Positions 20,654-31,934 of a DNA stretch of 64,000 nucleotides are shown here, one piece after another. The stretch comes from Sulfuritalea sp. (GTDB lineage: Bacteria; Pseudomonadota; Gammaproteobacteria; Burkholderiales; Rhodocyclaceae): assembly GCA_016716965.1 (NCBI GenBank), contig JADJUP010000017.1, forward strand, positions 1 to 64,000, written 5' to 3'. The notes under the pieces were generated by a model that made no database searches, was not told the origin of the DNA, and saw only the letters and a list, made by a program, of their open reading frames with translations. The first letter of the stretch is position 1; the number at the start of each line of letters is the position of its first letter. A program made the translations under genes and the position numbers.

Positions 20654-21434
20654 AGGAAAAACGGGAAATCGGGATAGCGATAGCGGCGCACTGACCTGGG
20701 CCGCCGTGTCGCCAGCGCCGACTTTCTCCCGTAAGCAAAGGATTTTCCGAGTCGGCGTGGCGATGATGCTGGGGTTTGGACTCTGCCAGGTCGCCGGCGC
20801 CGCCGCGGTATCCGAGACGAATCGCAAGTTGGCCGACAGCAGCACCGTCGCGCGGCCTGCGCCGCGGGAAAAGGAGGCCAGGTCGAACGAGTCCCGCGCG
20901 ACGGATCAGGCATCGCCGCCCATATCCGCTAGTTTCGGATCTTCCGGAATGGACGAATGCTGGGAAAAGCTCCAGGCAGCGCGGCGGCCATCCCAGGTAG
21001 TACGTCTGAGCGAGGCATGCGAAGCGAGTTTTCCGGGAGGCGCGTTTGCCGGCGAAATGCGGAAGCTCGCCGCCGGTGCCGGCAAGGTGCTGGAAATACA
21101 GCACGCGGTTGGGCTTTCGGGCGATTTCTTCGAGGATTCCGTCGGCAATCCCGAGTATCGCCTCAACCTGGACAAGGCCGTGCGAGGCGACAAGAATGCG
21201 GCCTACCTGGTCGCGATTGCCTACAGAATTGGAACCTCCGGCGTGGGAAAGAACCTGCGGCGGATGGAGCAATGGCTGCATATTTCAGCCGGATTGGGCA
21301 ACGGACTGGCAAGCTGGGAACTCGCCGAATACTATAACTACGGTGGGCGGGTCGCCGACGCCGCGCGTTTCGAAAAGCGGGCGATTGACTTGGGCTACAA
21401 GCCGGCCTTTCGTTTGCCTACCCGCGGCTATTGA
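20643..21434 (+). CDS. Sel1-like repeat protein, paralogue of the preceding caspase C-terminus
   Basis: 263 aa from a GTG at 20643 overlapping the previous stop (a GTG at 20757 is the alternative start). A hydrophobic stretch VGVAMMLGFGLCQVAGAAA at about residues 38-57 looks like a signal peptide or anchor. The last 110 residues match the C-terminus of the upstream caspase protein over their length (RGDKNAAYLVAIAYR, GLGNGLASWELAEYY, ending PTRGY), so a partial gene duplication is likely. It has no peptidase domain. It may bind the same partner as the caspase without cleaving it, which is speculation. Confidence 0.8.
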   Translation: MDTEGKTGNRDSDSGALTWAAVSPAPTFSRKQRIFRVGVAMMLGFGLCQVAGAAAVSETNRKLADSSTVARPAPREKEARSNESRATDQASPPISASFGSSGMDECWEKLQAARRPSQVVRLSEACEASFPGGAFAGEMRKLAAGAGKVLEIQHAVGLSGDFFEDSVGNPEYRLNLDKAVRGDKNAAYLVAIAYRIGTSGVGKNLRRMEQWLHISAGLGNGLASWELAEYYNYGGRVADAARFEKRAIDLGYKPAFRLPTRGY

Positions 21435-21624
21435 GCCGGTATGCGCTCGCCAGGACTGGCCGTCGGCCGAATGCTTGCGCTAGAATCGGCCACTGCGCAC
21501 CGCAGTGGCTTTCGTTGTTGGTGGCATCGGCTGGACGCGTTGCTTCCCAGACCGGTCCAGTCGAAGCGATGCTTTTCTCCGTTGCGTTCCGTGGCGGGCG
21601 GGTTGGCTGGAGACAACAAGACCA
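21435..21624 (+). promoter_or_regulatory. Upstream region of the two-partner secretion genes
   Basis: 190 bases without a convincing gene. GCTAGAATCG near 21480 could serve as a -10 box. No terminator is obvious, so read-through from the caspase genes is possible. Confidence 0.3.
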
Positions 21625-23364
21625 ATGAGTTTGAGTCTGGAACGGAGGGGAGGTTGCGCGCGCGTGGGACTGCGCGGATTTTTTTCGTTCGGATTCCTGC
21701 TGCTGTCGGTCGGGACAGCATTCGGCCAGGCAACACCCGAGGCCGGCTCACTGCTGCAAACCGTGCCGCCACCGGCATCGCGGCCAGAAACAGTTCCCGA
21801 CATCGACGACCGGTTTTCCAGGCAACGGGCCATTGCCGATGTGGAGGGGATGCGCCTGGAGGTCAAGGGCTTTCGCATCGTCGGCCTGACGGTCGCCACC
21901 GAGGCCGACATGAGCGCCGCCCTTGCCCCCTTCGTTGGTCCCGACAAGCGCTTTCAGGATTTGCTCGATGCTGCGGCCGCCGTGAGGCGCGAACTTGCCG
22001 CACGCGGCTATTTTTTGGCCGACGTCATCATTCCCGAGCAGAAACTCAGCGGCGGTATCGTCGAACTGCGCGTACTCGAAGGCCGGCTGGGCAGGGTTCG
22101 CCTCGACGTCGACCCCGCGGTATCGATCAGCCGGGCGCTGCTCGAGTCCTATATCAGCTCGCTTGAAGAAGGTGAGTTGATCCGCACCGGAGTGGTCGAA
22201 CGCGCCCTGTTCCAGATCCATGACCTGCGCGGCATCGTCGCCACCAGCAGCTTCGCTCCCGGGACCGCTGCCGGAACAGCGGACCTGACGATCCGGGTCA
22301 GCCCCGGCAAGAAACTCGACGCCAATCTCGATTTCGACGCAAACGGGTCCGTGTACACCGGCATACATCGCATCGGCGCTGGCGTGGATGGCAACAGCCT
22401 GCTGGGTTACGGCGAGCTCATCAATGTGCGCGCCAGCAACGCAATCGACGGGAACCTGCGTTTCGCGCGGGCCTCGGCCCTGGTCCCCGTCGGCCCCTGG
22501 GGCACCAAGCTCGGGGCCGCCTATTCGGAACTCAAGTATCGCCTTGGTACTCCGGTGTTCAATCCGCTCAAGGTGAATGGCGCAGCTGCGGTGGTTTCGC
22601 TGATCGCGATTCATCCGGTGATTCGTTCGCGCAACACCAATTTGCTGGTGATCGGGCAACACGACAAGCGCAAGTTCTATGACATTCAGCTGGCGACCGG
22701 CGCCGAAACGCTGAAGAAATCCGACGTCAGTTCACTTGGCTTTTCGGGAGACTTCCGCGACCGCCTTGGCGGTGGCGGCATCAATGTGTTCAATATCGCC
22801 TACACGCTGGGCGAGCTCAAGTTCGGCACCGCCGGCCTCGATGCGGCCGACCTGGCGGGACGCAAGACCCGCGGGAAGTTCGGCAAAACCAATATTTCCC
22901 TGTCACGCCTGCAGGCCGTGACGGAGCGCCTGGCACTCTACGCGTCCTACAGCCAGCAGTTCACCAACAAGAACCTCGATCCCAGCGAGAAGTTCAGCCT
23001 CGGCGGGCCGAATGCCGTGCGCGCCTATCCCCAGGGCGAAGGAGCCGGTGACCGGGGCTACTTCGCCAGTCTCGAAATGCGCTATCGGCTGCCGGTCGAT
23101 GAAGAGCTTCCGGGCAGCCTGGTGCTGACCGGGTTTTACGATTTCGGGCGCTCCATCCTGATCCAGCAACCGACGGCCGCCGACCTTGCGGCCAATGCCG
23201 AACGCCTGCGGCGAATTGCCGGCCCGGGCATCGGCCTCAACTGGGAAGTGCCGAACGACTGGTACCTGCGCACCACGCTGGCTTTCCGCGATACCACCAA
23301 GGCCACCGCCGACCATCTGCTGCGCTATCCCCGCTTTTATTTCCAGATCAGCAAGTTTTTCTGA
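21625..23364 (+). CDS. TpsB outer-membrane transporter (ShlB/FhaC/HecB family)
   Basis: 579 aa Omp85-superfamily pore that exports its TpsA partner across the outer membrane. A signal peptide (GFFSFGFLLLSVGTAFGQ) ends at about residue 35, followed by an N-terminal helix and linker. Two POTRA domains follow (first around LEVKGFRIVGLTV, second containing GRLGRVRLD). A beta-barrel from about residue 215 ends in the aromatic FYFQISKFF. The TpsB signature GGPNAVRAYPQGEGAGDRGY, containing the loop-6 motif, is intact. The ATG at 21625 is chosen because it begins the signal peptide. tpsA follows after 95 bases. Confidence 0.93.
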   Translation: MSLSLERRGGCARVGLRGFFSFGFLLLSVGTAFGQATPEAGSLLQTVPPPASRPETVPDIDDRFSRQRAIADVEGMRLEVKGFRIVGLTVATEADMSAALAPFVGPDKRFQDLLDAAAAVRRELAARGYFLADVIIPEQKLSGGIVELRVLEGRLGRVRLDVDPAVSISRALLESYISSLEEGELIRTGVVERALFQIHDLRGIVATSSFAPGTAAGTADLTIRVSPGKKLDANLDFDANGSVYTGIHRIGAGVDGNSLLGYGELINVRASNAIDGNLRFARASALVPVGPWGTKLGAAYSELKYRLGTPVFNPLKVNGAAAVVSLIAIHPVIRSRNTNLLVIGQHDKRKFYDIQLATGAETLKKSDVSSLGFSGDFRDRLGGGGINVFNIAYTLGELKFGTAGLDAADLAGRKTRGKFGKTNISLSRLQAVTERLALYASYSQQFTNKNLDPSEKFSLGGPNAVRAYPQGEGAGDRGYFASLEMRYRLPVDEELPGSLVLTGFYDFGRSILIQQPTAADLAANAERLRRIAGPGIGLNWEVPNDWYLRTTLAFRDTTKATADHLLRYPRFYFQISKFF

Positions 23365-23459
23365 CCATGGAGCATCAGTACCGTACCCGATTGAGTATGC
23401 CGATTCGACGCACCGCGTTCCGCTAGCGCGACACGGGCAATCCGCCAGAGGACATAGCC

Positions 23460-26400
23460 ATGTTCAAGCACGCCACACTGAATCGCAGCTACCGCCTGGT
23501 CTGGAGCGAACTGCACGCGACCTGGGTCGCCGTGGCGGAATTTGCCAGCAGGCGCGGCAAGCGGAGCTGCGGCGCGGCGGTCGTCGGAGCAGTGCTTGCG
23601 TTGGGCAGTGGCGCGGCGGCAGCGGGCGACCCGGCAGCGAACGCATTGCCCAGCGGCGGACAGGTTGTCGCAGGACAGGTCGGGATCGTTGGCAGTGGTG
23701 CGCGAATGGATGTGACCCAGTCGTCCGGCAGCGCCATCGTCAACTGGGACAGCTTCAACATCGGCAGCCAGGCCCACGTCAACTTCGTCCAGCCCGGTTC
23801 CTCGTCCGTCATACTCAACCGGGTGCTGGGTGGCGAGGGTTCGGCGATCTTCGGCCGCATGACCGCCAACGGCAACGTGTTCATCAGCAATCCCGGCGGC
23901 ATCCTCTTCGCCCCGGGCGCCCAGGTCGATGTCGGCGGCCTGGTGGCCTCGTCGCTGGGTATCTCGGATGCCAACTTCCTCGCCGGAAAGTACCACTTCG
24001 AAAGAGTCGGCGCTGGCGGCACGGTGGCAAATCAGGGCACCATCAACGCAGCAAACGGCGGCTTCGTTGCGCTGATCGCGCCGCGGGTCACCAATGACGG
24101 CGCCATCACGGCGACCGGTGGCAGCGTCGGCCTGGCTGCCGGCGACTCGGTGAATCTCGACTTCGACCACGATGGCCTGCTCAGTTTCCAGGTCAACGTT
24201 GCCGCCGCTGCCGCGCGGGTCGACAACAGTGGCGTCATCGTCGCCGACGGCGGGCGCGTGGTGATGGACGTGCGAGCGAAGGAAGCCTTGCTTTCCACCG
24301 TCCTCAACAACGACGGCATCGTTCGCGCCCGCAGCCTTGAATCGCGCAACGGCGAAATCTGGCTCGGCGGTGGCAGTTCGGGCGTGGTCAGCGTCACCGG
24401 CACGCTGGATGCCTCGGGCGTTGGCGAGGGCCGGCACGGCGGCACGGTCAAGGTGCTGGGCGACAAGGTCGGCCTGTTTGGCCAGGCGACGATCGACGTT
24501 TCAGGAGTCGGCGCTGGCGGTACGGCACTGGTCGGCGGCAATTGGCAGGGCAAGGGGCCCGAGCGCAATGCCAGTGCCACCTACGTCGGCCGGGGGGTAA
24601 AAATAGCGGCCGATGCCATCGGCACGGGTGATGGCGGCAAGGTGGTGGCGTGGGCCGACGGCGACACACGCTTCTACGGTTCCGTGACTGCGCGGGGCGG
24701 CGCCCAGGGTGGCGACGGCGGACAGGTTGAGGTTTCCGGGAAGCACCAGCTCGCCTTTGCCGGGCGGGTGGACACGCGTGCTCCCGCCGGCCGGACCGGC
24801 ATGCTGCTGCTCGATCCGGATGACATCGATATCAACGACGGTGGGGCGGATATCGCGACGGTGGGCGATGGCAATGCGATCGTGACGTTCGGCGAGTCCG
24901 TCGATCCTGGCGTAAGCATCACGCCAGCGTCATTGATCCTGCTCGACACGGACGTTTCGCTCTCGGCGAACAATGACATTACGTTCAGCTCCGCACTCAC
25001 CTTGAATGCCACACGAACGCTTACCGCGGTAGCCGGGCGCAATGTCACGGTTAATGCGGCCATCGACGCACCCGGCGGCGTCGATCTTACGGCGGGCAAC
25101 AGCGTCGCCGGTACGCTCACCGTCGCTGCAGGGATATCATCGCTGGGAACCATCGCACTGAATGCCGGTGCGAATCCCGTGGTCTTCGACCTGACGGCCG
25201 CGCCGGCACTGACGGCGACCATCACTGGCGGCGCGGGCAGTGACACCGTGAAGTTTTCCGGGGCGACCTACACCCTGGATGACGCCACGGCCAACGCCGG
25301 CAGCAACGGCACGGTGGCCTGGACCTCGATCGAGAACCTCACCGACAGCGGCGCCGGCATCTTCCAGATGGGCACCGGCGGCAGCGTCGCCGGCACGCTC
25401 ACGGCGGTCGGCGGCACCGTCAGCTACGCCACGCGCACGGGGCGGCCAGCTTCGCCCTGGGCGGCGGCGCCAGCACGGGGATGGGCGGCTGGAGCGGCAT
25501 CACCACGGTCGCCGGCAGCGGCAACAGCGACACCGTCACGGGCGCGGGCCAGACCTACACCCTGGATGACGCCACGGCCAACGCCGGCAGCAACGGCACG
25601 GTGGCCTGGACCTCGATCGAGAACCTCACCGACAGCGGCGCCGGCATCTTCCAGATGGGCACCGGCGGCAGCGTCGCCGGCACGCTCACGGCGGTCGGCG
25701 GCACCGTCAGCTACGCCACGCGCACGGGGGCGGCCAGCTTCGCCCTGGGCGGTGGCGCCAGCACGGGGATGGGCGGCTGGAGCGGCATCACCACGGTCGC
25801 CGGCAGCGGCAACAGCGACACCGTCACGGGCGCGGGCCAGACCTACACCCTGGATGACGCCACGGCCAACGCCGGCAGCAACGGCACGGTGGCCTGGACC
25901 TCGATCGAGAACCTCACCGACAGCGGCGCCGGCATCTTCCAGATGGGCACCGGCGGCAGCGTCGCCGGCACGCTCACGGCGGTCGGCGGCACCGTCAGCT
26001 ACGCCACGCGCACGGGGGCGGCCAGCTTCGCCCTGGGCGGTGGCGCCAGCACGGGGATGGGCGGCTGGAGCGGCATCACCACGGTCGCCGGCAGCGGCAA
26101 CAGCGACACCGTCACGGGGGCGGGCCAGACCTACACCCTGGATGACGCCACGGCCAACGCCGGCAGCAACGGCACGGTGGCCTGGACCTCGATCGAGAAC
26201 CTCACCGACAGCGGCGCCGGCATCTTCCAGATGGGCACCGGCGGCAGCGTCGCCGGCACGCTCACGGCGGTCGGCGGCACCGTCAGCTACGCCACGCGCA
26301 CGGGGGCGGCCAGCTTCGCCCTGGGCGGTGGCGCCAGCACGGGGATGGGCGGCTGGAGCGGCATCACCACGGTCGCCGGCAGCGGCAACAGCGACACCGT

Positions 26401-29400
26401 CACGGGCGCGGGCCAGACCTACACCCTGGATGACGCCACGGCCAACGCCGGCAGCAACGGCACGGTGGCCTGGACCTCGATCGAGAACCTCACCGACAGC
26501 GGCGCCGGCATCTTCCAGATGGGCACCGGCGGCAGCGTCGCCGGCACGCTCACGGCGGTCGGCGGCACCGTCAGCTACGCCACGCGCACGGGGGCGGCCA
26601 GCTTCGCCCTGGGCGGTGGCGCCAGCACGGGGATGGGCGGCTGGAGCGGCATCACCACGGTCGCCGGCAGCGGCAACAGCGACACCGTCACGGGCGCGGG
26701 CCAGACCTACACCCTGGATGACGCCACGGCCAACGCCGGCAGCAACGGCACGGTGGCCTGGACCTCGATCGAGAACCTCACCGACAGCGGCGCCGGCATC
26801 TTCCAGATGGGCACCGGCGGCAGCGTCGCCGGCACGCTCACGGCGGTCGGCGGCACCGTCAGCTACGCCACGCGCACGGGGGCGGCCAGCTTCGCCCTGG
26901 GCGGTGGCGCCAGCACGGGGATGGGCGGCTGGAGCGGCATCACCACGGTCGCCGGCAGCGGCAACAGCGACACCGTCACGGGCGCGGGCCAGACCTACAC
27001 CCTGGATGACGCCACGGCCAACGCCGGCAGCAACGGCACGGTGGCCTGGACCTCGATCGAGAACCTCACCGACAGCGGCGCCGGCATCTTCCAGATGGGC
27101 ACCGGCGGCAGCGTCGCCGGCACGCTCACGGCGGTCGGCGGCACCGTCAGCTACGCCACGCGCACGGGGGCGGCCAGCTTCGCCCTGGGCGGTGGCGCCA
27201 GCACGGGGATGGGCGGCTGGAGCGGCATCACCACGGTCGCCGGCAGCGGCAACAGCGACACCGTCACGGGCGCGGGCCAGACCTACACCCTGGATGACGC
27301 CACGGCCAACGCCGGCAGCAACGGCACGGTGGCCTGGACCTCGATCGAGAACCTCACCGACAGCGGCGCCGGCATCTTCCAGATGGGCACCGGCGGCAGC
27401 GTCGCCGGCACGCTCACGGCGGTCGGCGGCACCGTCAGCTACGCCACGCGCACGGGGGCGGCCAGCTTCGCCCCTGGGCGGTGGCGCCAGCACGGGGATG
27501 GGCGGCTGGAGCGGCATCACCACGGTCGCCGGCAGCGGCAACAGCGACACCGTCACGGGCGCGGGCCAGACCTACACCCTGGATGACGCCACGGCCAACG
27601 CCGGCAGCAACGGCACGGTCGGCCTGGACCTCGATCGAGAACCTCACCGACAGCGGCGCCGGCATCTTCCAGATGGGCACCGGCGGCAGCGTCGCCGGCA
27701 CGCTCACGGCGGTCGGCGGCACCGTCAGCTACGCCACGCGCACGGGGCGGCCAGCTTCGCCCTGGGCGGTGGCGCCAGCACGGGGATGGGCGGCTGGAGC
27801 GGCATCACCACGGTCGCCGGCAGCGGCAACAGCGACACCGTCACGGGCGCGGGCCAGACCTACACCCTGGATGACGCCACGGCCAACGCCGGCAGCAACG
27901 GCACGGTGGCCTGGACCTCGATCGAGAACCTCACCGACAGCGGCGCCGGCATCTTCCAGATGGGCACCGGCGGCAGCGTCGCCGGCACGCTCACGGCGGT
28001 CGGCGGCACCGTCAGCTACGCCACGCGCACGGGGGCGGCCAGCTTCGCCCTGGGCGGTGGCGCCAGCACGGGGATGGGCGGCTGGAGCGGCATCACCACG
28101 GTCGCCGGCAGCGGCAACAGCGACACCGTCACGGGCGCGGGCCAGACCTACACCCTGGATGACGCCACGGCCAACGCCGGCAGCAACGGCACGGTGGCCT
28201 GGACCTCGATCGAGAACCTCACCGACAGCGGCGCCGGCATCTTCCAGATGGGCACCGGCGGCAGCGTCGCCGGCACGCTCACGGCGGTCGGCGGCACCGT
28301 CAGCTACGCCACGCGCACGGGGGCGGCCAGCTTCGCCCTGGGCGGTGGCGCCAGCACGGGGATGGGCGGCTGGAGCGGCATCACCACGGTCGCCGGCAGC
28401 GGCAACAGCGACACCGTCACGGGCGCGGGCCAGACCTACACCCTGGATGACGCCACGGCCAACGCCGGCAGCAACGGCACGGTGGCCTGGACCTCGATCG
28501 AGAACCTCACCGACAGCGGCGCCGGCATCTTCCAGATGGGCACCGGCGGCAGCGTCGCCGGCACGCTCACGGCGGTCGGCGGCACCGTCAGCTACGCCAC
28601 GCGCACGGGGGCGGCCAGCTTCGCCCTGGGCGGTGGCGCCAGCACGGGGATGGGCGGCTGGAGCGGCATCACCACGGTCGCCGGCAGCGGCAACAGCGAC
28701 ACCGTCACGGGCGACGGGCCAGACCTACACCCTGGATGACGCCACGGCCAACGCCGGCAGCAACGGCACGGTGGCCTGGACCTCGATCGAGAACCTCACC
28801 GACAGCGGCGCCGGCATCTTCCAGATGGGCACCGGCGGCAGCGTCGCCGGCACGCTCACGGCGGTCGGCGGCACCGTCAGCTACGCCACGCGCACGGGGC
28901 GGCCAGCTTCGCCCTGGGCGGTGGCGCCAGCACGGGGATGGGCGGCTGGAGCGGCATCACCACGGTCGCCGGCAGCGGCAACAGCGACACCGTCACGGGC
29001 GCGGGCCAGACCTACACCCTGGATGACGCCACGGCCAACGCCGGCAGCAACGGCACGGTGGCCTGGACCTCGATCGAGAACCTCACCGACAGCGGCGCCG
29101 GCATCTTCCAGATGGGCACCGGCGGCAGCGTCGCCGGCACGCTCACGGCGGTCGGCGGCACCGTCAGCTACGCCACGCGCACGGGGGCGGCCAGCTTCGC
29201 CCTGGGCGGTGGCGCCAGCACGGGGATGGGCGGCTGGAGCGGCATCACCACGGTCGCCGGCAGCGGCAACAGCGACACCGTCACGGGCGCGGGCCAGACC
29301 TACACCCTGGATGACGCCACGGCCAACGCCGGCAGCAACGGCACGGTGGCCTGGACCTCGATCGAGAACCTCACCGACAGCGGCGCCGGCATCTTCCAGA

Positions 29401-31226
29401 TGGGCACCGGCGGCAGCGTCGCCGGCACGCTCACGGCGGTCGGCGGCACCGTCAGCTACGCCACGCGCACGGGGGCGGCCAGCTTCGCCCTGGGCGGTGG
29501 CGCCAGCACGGGGATGGGCGGCTGGAGCGGCATCACCACGGTCGCCGGCAGCGGCAACAGCGACACCGTCACGGGCGCGGGCCAGACCTACACCCTGGAT
29601 GACGCCACGGCCAACGCCGGCAGCAACGGCACGGTGGCCTGGACCTCGATCGAGAACCTCACCGACAGCGGCGCCGGCATCTTCCAGATGGGCACCGGCG
29701 GCAGCGTCGCCGGCACGCTCACGGCGGTCGGCGGCACCGTCAGCTACGCCACGCGCACGGGGGCGGCCAGCTTCGCCCTGGGCGGTGGCGCCAGCACGGG
29801 GATGGGCGGCTGGAGCGGCATCACCACGGTCGCCGGCAGCGGCAACAGCGACACCGTCACGGGGGCGGGCGGCACCTACAATCTTACGGGTGTCAATTCC
29901 GGCAATGACGGCACTGTCGCCTGGACTTCGATCGAAAACCTTACCGCGACTGGCGTCGCTAACCTAGTCTTTGCCGTTGGCAGCAATCTCGGGGGCAACC
30001 TGAATGTAGTCGCAGCGACGATCGGGGGTACCGTAAGCACGGGGGGCGATCAGATTTATGCCGGACCCGTGACGCTGAATTCGGCAACCACGCTGACATC
30101 ATCAGGTGGCGGCTCAATCAATTTTGGCGGTACTGTCGATGGCGCTCAGGACTTGACCGTCAATACGGCCGGCACTACGACCTTTGTCGGGGCTGTCGGC
30201 GGTGTGGTGGCGCTGACCTCGCTCGCTACCGATGCGGCCGGCACCACCACCATCGGCGGCGGCCTGGTGCAGACCAGCGGGTCGCAGACCTATAACGACC
30301 CGGTGTCGGGCAGCGCGATCCTGACGGTGACTGGCGTAGGGGATATTTCGGCGGCGAATCCCGGCAACAGCTTTGGCGCGCTGACTCTGAACGGCGTGAA
30401 CGCGTTGATTCACAATGCCGGAGGCATTACCCTGGGGACGTCGACCCTTACCGGATACCTTGACCTGGTTGCGGGGGGCGACATAGGACAGTCCGGGATC
30501 CTTACAGCCGCCAATCTCTGGGCCAGTTCTTCGGGAAACATACTCTTGAAGAACGCCAATGTTCTCGGCGGCACGGTTTCCCTGATCGCCGGAGCCGGCG
30601 GTGAGGTCTGGCTCAATTCAGACCGGATTGCCGTGGGTACGGTCCGGCCGTCCGACGGCTCGACCACGAACGTCGGCATTTCGGGTGAGCGCGTTACCCT
30701 TCAGGCGCCGAGTGCGGCAGCGTTCATCACCACCGGGGTCGAGGGCGAGGTAAGCGCGTCCGCGGCGCTCAGTGCGATTCCGGCGCTCACGATCCTGGCC
30801 AACGGTGTCATTGGCAACGCCGGCGCGCCGACCACCCAGGGGCTACGGGTGCGTACCAGTGGCCTTGTGCGCGTGGTCGGTGACGCACTAGGCGATGGAT
30901 CCATATTTTTGATCGGCGATGAGGCGATTCAACCGAAGTACGAATTTTCCGGCGATCCGCTGCACCGGATCGTCAAGTACAACGGCGCCGATGCCGCGAA
31001 TGCCCAGTTGACCGGTGCCCTGGATGCCGCCTATCTGGACATTCGCAACCAGACTACCGAAATCCGCGAATCCGGGTTTGCCAAGGAAAACGCCAGCAAG
31101 GTGCTGCGGCGCGGGGTCGTGACCTCGGCGGGCCCCGGACAGCCTGCAGTGGATGACAGCACCGGGATGGCCGGACTGGAGTCATGCGACGGAAACTTCG
31201 GAGGAAGCACGCTTTCCTGCCAGTAA
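23460..31226 (+). CDS. TpsA exoprotein, filamentous-haemagglutinin type, with sixteen 96-residue repeats (frame broken six times)
   Basis: Predicted 2588-aa secreted adhesin-like protein. It starts with an extended signal peptide (ESPR-like YRLVWSELHATWVAVAE). A TPS secretion domain follows, with NPGGI in the usual NPNGI position (FISNPGGILFAPG). The beta-helical region then leads into sixteen near-identical 96-residue repeats (25269-29876) and a unique C-terminal part ending near ESCDGNFGGSTLSCQ. The reading frame slips at about 25439 (-1), 27471 (+1), 27620 (+1), 27744 (-1), 28714 (+1) and 28896 (-1), net zero, so the first and last parts are in one frame. That favours consensus errors in the repeats over a dead gene. 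Strand-slippage switching is the alternative. It is exported by the upstream TpsB. Confidence 0.85.
25269..29876 (+). repeat. Tandem array, 16 x 288 bp, within tpsA
   Basis: Units begin (at the TAC of TYTLDD) at 25269, 25556, 25844, 26132, 26420, 26708, 26996, 27284, 27573, 27861, 28149, 28437, 28726, 29013, 29301 and 29589. The array totals exactly 16 x 288 bases. Units are nearly identical at DNA level, with rare substitutions (for example GGC/GGT in the first, G/C near 26118) and single-base indels. Each unit encodes TYTLDDATANAGSN through VTGAGQ. Confidence 0.95.
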
Positions 31227-31257
31227 TCTCAATTGACAACTCTTGGCTCGATCCGGG

Positions 31258-31283
31258 GATTTCGGCCCAAGTTGCCCGAAATC
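31258..31283 (+). terminator. Hairpin after tpsA
   Basis: An 8-bp perfect stem (31258-31265 with 31276-31283, 10-base loop) lies 32 bases after the tpsA stop, followed shortly by CTTTTG. It is a weak rho-independent terminator or an mRNA-stabilising hairpin. Confidence 0.4.
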
Positions 31284-31370
31284 GTGACTTTTGTCGTTGA
31301 CTGGGGGCAGTCCCGGCAGGTATGTTTTGACCTCAAGCAGTTCGCGATTGCGGATTTTCGGAGGTAAGCC

Positions 31371-31929
31371 ATGGTCAAAACCCTAATTGTTGCTGCATTG
31401 TCGATATTTTCCTTGTGCGGAGTCGCGTTCGCTACGGAGGACGACGCAAGGCAGACGGTATCGATAAACACCCCCAATCCGAAGGTTGATGAGGTCGAAG
31501 GCGCCTTGTTTCCCAAGGAGATAGTCGCCCTCAAGGATGAATGCGCGCAGATGGAGAAGATCGGGCTGCGCTGCCAGGGCGTGATTCCCAAGTCTTCGCT
31601 GGATACGATACAGGTCACTTTTCTCGCGTGGCTCGGCAATCCTGACCGAAGAAGGCAAGGGTTTTCTGCGGTCCGTTGGCGCGGCATTGCAACGCAAGGC
31701 CGGCGTCTGGAAGTCGCTGATCATCGAAGGGCATACTGACGCAACGGGCAGCGAAGCCACGAATCGTCGCTTGTCCAAATCCCGCGCCGATTCCGTCAAG
31801 AGTTTCCTGCAGGCAGAGTTCGGTTTGAGCAATATCGAGACGGCGGGGCGGTCCAGCGACAAATTGCGGGATACCGACAATCCGTCCGGTGGCTTGAATC
31901 GTCGTGTTGAATTCGTTCCGAACTGGTGA
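31371..31929 (+). CDS. OmpA-family peptidoglycan-binding protein (one frameshift)
   Basis: About 185 aa once an extra T in the T-run at 31619-31622 is discounted. It has a signal peptide (LIVAALSIFSLCGVAFA), then a short linker. The OmpA C-terminal domain restored across the break contains VTFSRGSAIL, IIEGHTDATGSEATNRRLSKSRADSV (family motif GHTD...N..LS..RA) and ending LNRRVEFVPNW. This domain binds diaminopimelate-containing peptidoglycan. Its place behind tpsA and its overlap with the FecR-like gene suggest an envelope-anchoring role in the same system. As written, the frame gives two fragments (31371-31739 and 31687-31929). Confidence 0.82.
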
Positions 31930-31934
31930 ATATC

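Noticed and set aside
25424..27556. A 710-codon minus-strand reading frame and long plus-strand frames rich in Pro, Ala and Arg within the repeats
   Set aside because: Shadow frames produced by a stop-free GC-rich repeat. Only the TYTLDD frame continues the TPS protein on both sides.
25269..29876. A CRISPR array or satellite DNA
   Set aside because: Units are 288 bp, contiguous without spacers and clearly coding for a 96-residue repeat.
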